From DASVLX01 sp035552275 (GTDB taxonomy: Bacteria > Actinomycetota > Actinomycetes > Mycobacteriales > Pseudonocardiaceae), in the NCBI GenBank assembly GCA_035552275.1, contig DASZLR010000036.1, positions 1 through 29,901 on the forward strand: 29,901 nt of DNA. Reading direction: 5' to 3'. Position 1 is the first letter of the stretch. Every line of letters begins with the position of its first letter. The notes below the pieces were generated by a model. That model searched no databases, was not told where the DNA came from, and worked only from the letters and a program-made list of their open reading frames with translations. The translations under genes and the position numbers were made by a program. Shown piece by piece: positions 22,079 through 28,063 of this stretch.

Positions 22079-23403
22079 CGATCACCGTGATCGGTGTGGA
22101 CGGCGCCAGCCTGCCGGCCGGCGGCGCGCGGCTGCTGGACCAGGCCCAGTTGGTCGTCGGCGCTCGGCGGCATCTCGCCCGGCACGCCCCCGCCGCGGCC
22201 CGCACCATCGAACTCGGTCCACTGGAACCGGCGCTGACCGCGCTGAACGGCGAGCCGGACGACAGCGCGGCGGTGGTGCTGGCTTCCGGCGATCCGGGCT
22301 ATTTCGGCATTGTTCGGGCGTTGCGCGCCGCCGGCCTGGACCTGACCGTGCTGCCGGCGCCGTCCAGCGTGCAGCGGCTGGCTGGCATGATCGGCCGGGC
22401 CTGGGACGACGTGACCGTGGTCAGCGCGCACGGGCGAGACCTGCGGCCGGCGCTGAACGTGTGCCGGGCGCGTCCGGCGGTCGCCGTGCTGACCGCTCCC
22501 GGGTCCGGGCCGGCCGACATCGCCGCCGGTCTGGACGGCTGGCGGCGCACCCTGATCGTCGCCGAGGACTTGGGCGGCCCGGAGGAACGATTGTCGACAA
22601 TCCGATTGTCGACAACTGGCCGGTCAGGATTGTCGACAATCGGCGGGCCGGACAGGCCGGCCGGGTCCGTCGGCTCAGTCAGCTCAGTCGGCGGCACTGC
22701 GATCGGCGGCACTGCGATCGGCGGCACTGCGATCGACTCGGTCGAGGCGATGAGTCGGCCGTGGCGGGAACCGAACCTGGTGCTGTGTCTGGCCGATGAG
22801 CGCGCCGTGCCGGCGCGGGGTTGGCACGCCGGCGGCGAGCCGGTCCCGCCGCCGGGTGGCTGGGCCTTGCCGGAGCACGATTTCACCCATCGCGACGGCA
22901 TGGTCAGCAAGGCGGAGGTGCGCGCGCTGGCGTTGGCCCGGCTCGCGCCTCGGCCCGGATCGCTGCTCTGGGACGTGGGCGCCGGTTCCGGCGCGGTGGG
23001 CGTGGAGTGCGCGCGGCTGGGCGCGGCGGTGATCGCGGTCGAACGGGACGCGGATCAGCGTGCCCGAATCGAGGCCAACGCGACCGCGCACGGGGTGGAC
23101 GTGCGGCTGATCGCGGGCTCCGCGCCCGAGGCGCTTTCCGGCCTGCCGCAACCGGATTCGGTGTTCGTCGGTGGTGGCGGGCCGTTGGTGGTCGCGGCGT
23201 GCGCCGCGGTCGGCGCGTACCGGGTGGTGGTGGCGCTGGCCGCGCTGGACCGCTTCGCCGAGACCAGGGATGTGTTGCGGGAAAACGGTTATCGGGTGGA
23301 CGGATGCCAGTTGTCCGCCTCCCGGCTGGCCGATCTGCCGAATGGAACGACCCGGTTGTCCGCGACCAACCCGGTCCTGTTGGTGTGGGGTGCACATGAC
23401 TAG
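22075..23403 (+). CDS. cobL: Precorrin-6Y C5,15-methyltransferase/decarboxylase CobL (CbiE-CbiT)
   Basis: This bifunctional enzyme methylates C-5 and C-15 and decarboxylates the C-12 acetate. The N-terminal CbiE domain shows VIGVDGASLPAGGARLL, VVLASGDPGYFGIVRAL and LPAPSSVQRLAGMIGRAW. The C-terminal CbiT domain shows FTHRDGMVSKAEVRALALA and the SAM-binding LLWDVGAGSGAVGVE (about 300-314). At 442 residues it is about 50 longer than the mycobacterial enzyme. The excess lies at residues ~170-224, between LGGPEER and the last CbiE strand WREPNLVLCLA. It is made of palindromic and tandem DNA repeats. GTG 22075 has GGGGAGGG upstream and overlaps the cbiD stop (GTGA). The TAG overlaps the next start by 8 bp. 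Function is probably retained, as the insertion is in frame. Confidence 0.94.
   Translation: MTITVIGVDGASLPAGGARLLDQAQLVVGARRHLARHAPAAARTIELGPLEPALTALNGEPDDSAAVVLASGDPGYFGIVRALRAAGLDLTVLPAPSSVQRLAGMIGRAWDDVTVVSAHGRDLRPALNVCRARPAVAVLTAPGSGPADIAAGLDGWRRTLIVAEDLGGPEERLSTIRLSTTGRSGLSTIGGPDRPAGSVGSVSSVGGTAIGGTAIGGTAIDSVEAMSRPWREPNLVLCLADERAVPARGWHAGGEPVPPPGGWALPEHDFTHRDGMVSKAEVRALALARLAPRPGSLLWDVGAGSGAVGVECARLGAAVIAVERDADQRARIEANATAHGVDVRLIAGSAPEALSGLPQPDSVFVGGGGPLVVAACAAVGAYRVVVALAALDRFAETRDVLRENGYRVDGCQLSASRLADLPNGTTRLSATNPVLLVWGAHD
22589..22734 (+). repeat. Palindrome and tandem-repeat insertion inside cobL
   Basis: GATTGTCGACAATC occurs at 22589-22602 and 22628-22641, with a variant copy (GATTGTCGACAA) at 22604-22615. 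The start-to-start distances are 15 and 24 bp, so the frame is kept. Three exact 15-bp units, GGCGGCACTGCGATC, follow at 22690-22704, 22705-22719 and 22720-22734, encoding GGTAI three times. The region encodes a low-complexity Ser/Gly/Thr/Ile segment absent from ordinary CobL. A further ATTGTCGACAAT is at 25121-25132 in the cobJ part of the next gene. Confidence 0.8.
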
Positions 23404-25198
23404 CCGGATTGGCCTGTTCGCGGTGACCGCCGCCGGCCGTCGAGCGGCCAGCGAGTTGGCCGACCAGCTCGGCCCCGACGCCGTGCTGGTCGACGGCCCG
23501 ATCCAGCCGGCGTTGCGGCGGATGTGGCCCGAGCTCGACGCGGCGGTGTTCTTCCTGGCGACCGGCGCTACGGTGCGGCTGATCGCCCCGCTGTTGGCCG
23601 ACAAGCACACCGATCCCGGCGTGGTGTGTGTGGACGAGGCGCGCCGGTTCGCGGTCGCGCTGGCCGGCGGTCATGGTGGCGGAGCGAACGCGCTGGCCGA
23701 GCGGGTCGCGGCGGCGCTCGGCTCGGTACCGGTGGTGACCACCGCGTCTGATGCCACCGGCAACACCCCGCTGGATGAACTGGTCGACCTGTTGGACGCG
23801 ACTGTGGACGGCGACCTGGCCTCCTGTGGCGTGGCCGTCCTGGATGGATCGCCGGTTCGCCTGCTGAACCCGTTGCGATTTCCGTTGCCGGCGCTGCCAT
23901 CCACCGTGGGGGAGCGGATCGAAAATCCACTGTGGACGATTCTGGTCGACGACCGGGCGCCGGACGCGGATCAACTGCGGGGCGCCGGCCGGGTGCTGCG
24001 GCTGATCCCGCGCACCCTCGTCGTCGGTCTCGGCTCGGCGCGCGGCGTGCCGGCTGAGGCCGTCACCCGCACGCTGGCCGAGCTGACCGCCAGTCACCGC
24101 TTGGACCCACGGGCGATCCGGGCGTTCGCCAGCATCGATCTCAAGGCGGATGAACAGGGTCTCCTCGACGCGATCACCGCCGGACTGGGCGCCGATGGAT
24201 GGCGGCTGGATCAGCCGGAGCTGCGCTGCTATCCGGCCGACTCGTTGTCCATAGTGGAGGTTCCGAACCCCAGCGAGGTGGTGCGGGCCGAGGTCGGCAC
24301 ACCGAGTGTCGCGGAGGCGGCGGCGCTGCGCGCGGCCGGCGAGCTGGCCGACGGCGCACCGGTCGAGCTGGTCGCGCCGAAGATCAAGGGCGCCAACGTC
24401 ACCGTGGCGGCCGCGCGCATCCGGCCGCGCGGGCGACTCGCGGTGGTCGGCCTCGGTCCCGGAGCCGCCGACCTGCGCAGCCCGCGTGCCGAGGCGGAAC
24501 TGCGGCGCGCTTCCGTTGTCGTCGGTCTCGATTCCTATGTGGACCAGGTGCGGCACCTGTTGCGGCCGGGCACCGACATCAGGGAAAGCGGACTGGGCGC
24601 CGAGGAGGCGCGGGCGCGGGAAGCGGTCGAACTGGCCGGCTCCGGCCGGGCGGTCGCGCTGATCGGCTCCGGTGACGCGGGTGTGTACGCGATGGCCAGC
24701 CCGGCGCTGGAGCAGTGTGGCGCGCGCGGTGGCTCTGCCATTGAGGTGGTCGGTGTGCCCGGCATCACCGCCGCGCTGGCGGCGGCGGCCCTGCTCGGCG
24801 CGCCGCTGGGACACGACCACGCCATGATCAGCCTGTCTGACCTGCACACACCGTGGCCGGCGATCGAACGACGGATCAGGGCTGCCGCCGAGGGCGATTT
24901 CGTGGTGTGTTTCTACAACCCGCGTTCCCGGGAGCGGGACTGGCAGCTCGACGCGGCGCTGCGGCTGCTGCGCGAGCACCGGCCGGCCGGGACGCCGGTC
25001 GGCGCCGTGCGCCAGGCCAGCCGACCCGGCCAGCGGGTGTGGATCGAGCCGATCGGCGATTTCGACACGGCCGCCGTCGACATGTTCACCACGGTGATTG
25101 TCGGATCGTCGCAAAGTCGAATTGTCGACAATCGGATGATCACCCCGCGTGGCTACCAGTGGATGCCGGAGCCAGTCGACGCCCGTGACGAGGGCTGA
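23396..25198 (+). CDS. cbiG-cobJ: CbiG-CobJ fusion: cobalt-precorrin-5A hydrolase-type and precorrin-3B C17-methyltransferase
   Basis: This is a 600-residue two-domain protein. The N-terminal CbiG part (to ~340) shows VFFLATGATVRLIAPLLADK, DEARRFAVALAGGHGGGANALAE and ATGNTPLDELVDLL. Its C-terminal CbiG subdomain has VVGLGSARGVPAEAV, AFASIDLKADEQGLL and VEVPNPSEVV. This family opens the ring-A lactone with loss of acetaldehyde. The CobJ part (from ~345) shows LAVVGLGPGAADLRSP, VGLDSYVDQVRHLL, LIGSGDAGVYAMASPALE, VVGVPGITAALAAAALLGAPLGHDH, VVCFYNPRSRERDWQL and TTVIVGSSQSRIVDNRMITPRGY. It methylates C-17 with ring contraction. ATG 23396 overlaps the cobL stop by 8 bp. It is the last operon gene; convergent VOC coding begins 9 bp later with no terminator visible. 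Confidence 0.95.
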   Translation: MTSRIGLFAVTAAGRRAASELADQLGPDAVLVDGPIQPALRRMWPELDAAVFFLATGATVRLIAPLLADKHTDPGVVCVDEARRFAVALAGGHGGGANALAERVAAALGSVPVVTTASDATGNTPLDELVDLLDATVDGDLASCGVAVLDGSPVRLLNPLRFPLPALPSTVGERIENPLWTILVDDRAPDADQLRGAGRVLRLIPRTLVVGLGSARGVPAEAVTRTLAELTASHRLDPRAIRAFASIDLKADEQGLLDAITAGLGADGWRLDQPELRCYPADSLSIVEVPNPSEVVRAEVGTPSVAEAAALRAAGELADGAPVELVAPKIKGANVTVAAARIRPRGRLAVVGLGPGAADLRSPRAEAELRRASVVVGLDSYVDQVRHLLRPGTDIRESGLGAEEARAREAVELAGSGRAVALIGSGDAGVYAMASPALEQCGARGGSAIEVVGVPGITAALAAAALLGAPLGHDHAMISLSDLHTPWPAIERRIRAAAEGDFVVCFYNPRSRERDWQLDAALRLLREHRPAGTPVGAVRQASRPGQRVWIEPIGDFDTAAVDMFTTVIVGSSQSRIVDNRMITPRGYQWMPEPVDARDEG

Positions 25199-25207
25199 TC
25201 CCGAAAA

Positions 25208-25651
25208 CTAGGGCGCGACCTGGGCGTGATACGCCTGGGTGAGACTGAAGACGTTGCCGGAGTCGTCGCGGAAAACCGCCTCGATTCCGTACGGCCGCTG
25301 CGCCGGCTCCTGCACGAACACCACGCCCCGCGCCGACAGTTGCTCATAGGCCTTCTGACAGTCCGGTGTGGACAGAACGCCGGGGCCGAGGGCGCCCTTG
25401 GCGACCAGCTCCCGGACCTGCTCGGTGGTCTCCGGATCATGGCCCATCGCGCAGTCGGCCAGAATCAGCTCTACTCCAGGCTGCTCCGTCGGCCCGACCG
25501 TGAGCCAGCGAAAACCCTGGCCGGCGCCTTCGAACTCGCCGCCCATCACGACGTCGTTGCGCAGCTCCAGGCCCAGCTTCTCGGTGTAGAACTCCTTGGC
25601 CCGGTCCTGGTCGAGCACCCAGACGGTGGTGTGGGACACGTGGTTGATCAT
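25208..25651 (-). CDS. VOC-family (glyoxalase/bleomycin resistance-like) protein
   Basis: This 147-residue protein has the paired beta-alpha-beta-beta-beta modules of the vicinal oxygen chelate superfamily. The first strand is INHVSHTTVWVLDQDRAKEFYTEKLGLEL. The middle GVELILAD and the C-terminal YGIEAVFRDDSGNVFSL carry the usual His/Glu metal-ligand positions (His4 or His7, Glu in the last module). Substrate cannot be assigned. ATG 25651 has GGGAGGAC upstream. It lies 37 bp downstream of the AraC-type regulator gene on the same strand and probably forms a two-gene operon with it. Regulator-VOC pairs of this kind are common in actinomycetes. Confidence 0.9.
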   Translation of the reverse strand: MINHVSHTTVWVLDQDRAKEFYTEKLGLELRNDVVMGGEFEGAGQGFRWLTVGPTEQPGVELILADCAMGHDPETTEQVRELVAKGALGPGVLSTPDCQKAYEQLSARGVVFVQEPAQRPYGIEAVFRDDSGNVFSLTQAYHAQVAP

Positions 25652-25688
25652 GTCGTCCTCCCGGTTGGTGGATCGTGTGCGGCCGAGC

Positions 25689-26171
25689 CTATGAGTCGGA
25701 CTCGGCCGCGCGCTTCTCCGAGATTGCGCTCCCCGGCGACCGCTGGCCCGGCTGCTCCGAGGGTTTGTTCGGTCGTGGCCGACCCCAGGCCATCAGAAAA
25801 CAGCCCGGAATCGGCGGTGGGCCACCGCGGGCCACCTGCTGTCGCCGGTACTCGGTCGGCGGCACGCCCACCAACTCGGCGAATCGCGCGCTGAACGAAC
25901 CCAGGCTGGCGAACCCGACCAGGTGACAGATCTCGGTCACCGTCAGGTTCGCCGATCGCAGCAGATCCTGGGCGCGTTCGACCCGGCGGCGGGTCAGGTA
26001 GGCGCTGGGCGTCTCGCCGTAGGCGGCGCGGAAGGTGCGGGCGAAGTGGTAGCGGGAGAACCCGGCCGCGCGGGCCATCGTGTCCAGGTCCAGCGGCCGC
26101 GCGAAATGCCGGTCGATCAGGTCGCGGGCACGTCGCAAGTGGAACACCGTGGGCACCGCCGGGCTGGTCAC
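25689..26171 (-). CDS. AraC-family transcriptional regulator (DNA-binding domain only)
   Basis: This 160-residue protein consists of the two helix-turn-helix AraC/XylS DNA-binding domain (about 14-113): LDLDTMARAAGFSRYHFART for the first HTH, and LTVTEICHLVGFASLGSFSARF for the second, followed by the typical GVPPTEYRRQ. There is no N-terminal sensor domain. A ~45-residue Pro/Arg/Ser-rich tail follows and has no recognisable fold. The GTG at 26171 sits 6 nt after a -10-like CACAAT, so the transcript may be leaderless. It is divergent from the DJ-1/PfpI gene. The direct repeats downstream of that gene's promoter (26260-26302) are the obvious candidate operator. It is co-oriented with the VOC gene. 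Confidence 0.92.
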   Translation of the reverse strand: MTSPAVPTVFHLRRARDLIDRHFARPLDLDTMARAAGFSRYHFARTFRAAYGETPSAYLTRRRVERAQDLLRSANLTVTEICHLVGFASLGSFSARFAELVGVPPTEYRRQQVARGGPPPIPGCFLMAWGRPRPNKPSEQPGQRSPGSAISEKRAAESDS

Positions 26172-26177
26172 CTGCCC

Positions 26178-26207
26178 ATTGTGGCCGCTGGCGGCCGTCC
26201 TTGTCGC
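26178..26207 (-). promoter_or_regulatory. Promoter of the AraC-VOC operon
   Basis: On the minus strand, GCGACA (26207-26202) and CACAAT (26183-26178) are 18 bp apart. The -10 lies 6 nt before GTG 26171. The spacing matches the other leaderless promoters in this window. It is back to back with the promoter at 26226-26254. Confidence 0.45.
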
Positions 26208-26225
26208 CAGGTGAAAACCGTCCGG

Positions 26226-26254
26226 TTGACCGGCTGGAACGGCGGCGCGACGAT
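26226..26254 (+). promoter_or_regulatory. Promoter of the DJ-1/PfpI gene
   Basis: TTGACC (26226-26231) and GACGAT (26249-26254) are 17 bp apart, giving a start near 26261. The leader would be about 85 nt, ending at AGGAGG before ATG 26346. The first direct repeat begins at 26260, right at the transcription start. Confidence 0.45.
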
Positions 26255-26259
26255 CGAAG

Positions 26260-26302
26260 GGCAGTGGGAACCGTACGGCAGTGGGAATCGAAGGCAGTCG
26301 GG
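26260..26302 (+). repeat. Direct repeats GGCAGTGGGAAYCG (candidate AraC-type operator)
   Basis: GGCAGTGGGAACCG (26260-26273) and GGCAGTGGGAATCG (26277-26290) are 17 bp apart. A partial third copy, GGCAGTCGGG, is at 26293-26302. They lie in the leader of the DJ-1/PfpI gene, between it and the divergent AraC-type regulator. Tandem direct repeats are the usual binding pattern of AraC-family proteins. Confidence 0.55.
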
Positions 26303-26345
26303 CAGGCCGAACAAGGCCCGTCCGGGCCGGACAAGGAGGTCAACG

Positions 26346-26909
26346 ATGACCAAGGTGCTGATGCTGGCCGGAGACGCCGCCGAGGACCTGGAGTTCATGT
26401 ATCCCTACCAGCGGCTGCTGGAAGAGGGCTACGAGGTGCACGTCGCCGCGCCGACCAAGAAGAAGCTGCAGTTCGTGGTACACGATTTCGTGGACGGTTT
26501 CGACACCTACACCGAGAAGCTTGGCCACACCTGGCCGGCCGACCTGGCATTCGCCGACGTCGACCCCAGCGAGTACGCGGCCGTGGTCGTCCCGGGTGGA
26601 CGGGCGCCGGAGTACATCCGCAATGACCTGGACTGCCAACGCATCCTGCGGCACTTCATGACTGAGCAGAAGCCGGTCGCGCACCTGTGCCACGGCGCAC
26701 TCGCGCTGGCGGCGGCGGGCGTGCTGGAGGGCCGGCGCACCGCCGCCTACCCCGCGTTGGAGCCCGATGTGCGGGCCGCGGGCGCGGAGTTCGTGGACGG
26801 CGCGGCGGTGGTGGACGGCGTGATGGTGTCGGCCCGCGCGTGGCCGGACCACCCGGCCTGGATGCGCGAGTTCATGTCGGTGCTGCGGGCGAAAGCACCG
26901 GCGGCGTAA
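26346..26909 (+). CDS. DJ-1/PfpI-family protein
   Basis: This is a 187-residue member of the DJ-1/PfpI superfamily (class I glutamine amidotransferase-like fold). It shows the opening strand KVLMLAGDAAEDLEFMYPYQ with the conserved acidic residue (Glu13/Glu16). VVVPGGRAPEYIRND follows, then the nucleophile elbow AHLCHGALAL with Cys115-His116. Activities in the family include glyoxalase III-like, protease-like and chaperone-like functions. None can be chosen from sequence, though the VOC (glyoxalase-fold) neighbour makes an aldehyde-stress role conceivable. ATG 26346 is preceded by AGGAGG at good spacing. It is divergent from the AraC-type gene. The IclR gene follows after 69 bp with its own likely promoter. 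Confidence 0.92.
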   Translation: MTKVLMLAGDAAEDLEFMYPYQRLLEEGYEVHVAAPTKKKLQFVVHDFVDGFDTYTEKLGHTWPADLAFADVDPSEYAAVVVPGGRAPEYIRNDLDCQRILRHFMTEQKPVAHLCHGALALAAAGVLEGRRTAAYPALEPDVRAAGAEFVDGAAVVDGVMVSARAWPDHPAWMREFMSVLRAKAPAA

Positions 26910-26978
26910 CAATCGAGCGGCCGACCCGGTGCATACTGTCGACGGCGGTGGTCAACCGTCTCCACTGGGAGCCGTCGA

Positions 26979-27785
26979 GTGCAGCAGAGTCCGTCCGAGG
27001 AACAACAGGTCCGTCTGCCCACCGGGCTGATCGGCTCGGTTCGCCGTGCCCTGCGGGTGCTGGAGGTCGTCGCGGAGGCCGGCGACGGTGTCACCGCCAA
27101 AGTGGTGGCCCGGCGCAGCGGATTCCCGCTGGCGACCACCTATCACCTGCTCAACACCCTGGTCCACGAGGGTTACCTGGTGCGGCTGAGCAAGGCGCGC
27201 GGCTATGGCCTGGGCTACAAGCTGGGCGGGCTGCACCGCCGGCTGTGCGCCGAGCTGGACGTGGTGCCGTCGGTCTACGACGTGCTGGACGGCGTGCACC
27301 ACCGGGCCTGCGCGCCCGCGTACTACGCGGTGCTCCGGGACGGCGAGCTGGTGGTCGCGGAGATCGCCGACTCGCCCCGGTTTCCCCGGGTTCAGCCGCT
27401 GGACCTGGGTTTCCACGAGGCCGCGCACGCCACCTCGTTCGGCAAGGTGCTGCTCGCGGCGATGCCGCGGGCGGGCCTGCGCGAGTACCTCGGTGGTGCC
27501 GGGCTGGCCCGGCTGACTGGCGGCACCATCACCCGGCTGGCCGACCTGGAGGACGAACTTCGGCTGGTGCGCGACTGCGGTGTGGCGCAGGAGGTCGAGG
27601 AGTTCCGGCCGGACCTGGCGTGTCTGGCCGCGCCGGTGCGCAACGACGTCGGGGAGGTGGTCGGCGCCATGGCGATGTCCACTCCGCTCGCCGACTTCAG
27701 CCGGCGACGGGTCGTGCTGGAAGACCTGGTGCGGCAGGGCGCCGGCGAGTTGTCGAAACTGCTGACCAGCGTCGATCCGCGATGA
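26979..27785 (+). CDS. IclR-family transcriptional regulator
   Basis: This 268-residue protein has an N-terminal winged helix (about 12-75): VRRALRVLEVVAEAGDGVTAKVVARRSGFPLATTYHLLNTLVHEGYLVRL is the canonical IclR HTH and wing. It is followed by the effector-binding domain, with HATSFGKVLLAAMP (about 148-161) and VGAMAMSTPLADF near the end. The ligand is unknown. GTG 26979 has TGGGAG 7 nt upstream. A -10-like CATACT lies at 26932-26937. An imperfect inverted repeat with GACGG/CCGTC arms at 26941-26960 lies between the likely start of transcription and the gene, and could be an autoregulatory site. Its TGA overlaps the ferredoxin ATG (ATGA, 27782-27785), an unusual regulator-ferredoxin coupling. 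Confidence 0.93.
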   Translation: MQQSPSEEQQVRLPTGLIGSVRRALRVLEVVAEAGDGVTAKVVARRSGFPLATTYHLLNTLVHEGYLVRLSKARGYGLGYKLGGLHRRLCAELDVVPSVYDVLDGVHHRACAPAYYAVLRDGELVVAEIADSPRFPRVQPLDLGFHEAAHATSFGKVLLAAMPRAGLREYLGGAGLARLTGGTITRLADLEDELRLVRDCGVAQEVEEFRPDLACLAAPVRNDVGEVVGAMAMSTPLADFSRRRVVLEDLVRQGAGELSKLLTSVDPR

Positions 27786-28036
27786 CCCCGGCGCCGCTGA
27801 CGATCAGCGCCGACTGCACCGCGTGTGGCGCCTGCCTGCTGACCTGCCCGGAGCACGCGCTTCGTCCTGCGCCGCGCCGGCCGGTGGTGCTGGCGTCGGC
27901 GTGCACGGGATGCGGCGAGTGCGTGGAGATCTGTCCGACCGATGCGATAACTCTCGACGGCAGGGCAACCCTTGACCGCAGGGCGTTGGCAACTGCCATG
28001 GACTGGCAGCCGCGCACTACTGGCAATTGTCCATAG
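27782..28036 (+). CDS. Small 2[4Fe-4S] ferredoxin-like protein
   Basis: This 84-residue protein carries two CxxCxxCxxxCP motifs: CTACGACLLTCP (Cys12, 15, 18, 22) and CTGCGECVEICP (Cys41, 44, 47, 51). This is the pattern of a bacterial dicluster ferredoxin, with a ~30-residue C-terminal extension. It would be a soluble electron carrier. Translation is coupled to the IclR gene by an ATGA overlap. It sits between cob genes. A role in supplying electrons for Co(II) to Co(I) reduction before CobO, or to another cobalamin enzyme outside the window, is possible but only inferred. The stop codon lies inside a copy of the iterated palindrome (28029-28041), which also overlaps the promoter of the next gene. 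Confidence 0.9.
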   Translation: MTPAPLTISADCTACGACLLTCPEHALRPAPRRPVVLASACTGCGECVEICPTDAITLDGRATLDRRALATAMDWQPRTTGNCP

Positions 28037-28056
28037 TGGACTATTTCGGGTATTGT
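28027..28056 (+). promoter_or_regulatory. Promoter of the cation diffusion facilitator gene
   Basis: TTGTCC (28027-28032) and TATTGT (28051-28056) are 18 bp apart. The -10 ends 7 nt before GTG 28064, so the mRNA is probably leaderless. The -35 overlaps the palindromic GTCCATAGTGGAC (28029-28041), which could act as an operator. Confidence 0.55.
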
Positions 28057-28063
28057 CGGCCGG

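Noticed and set aside
22690..22734. CRISPR-like array
   Set aside because: The three 15-bp units are directly adjacent with no spacers, in frame in cobL, and no cas genes are nearby.
22904..25114. 736-codon open frame antisense to cobL and cbiG-cobJ
   Set aside because: Shadow of conserved coding sequence on the plus strand; its composition and lack of motifs show no sign of being a gene.
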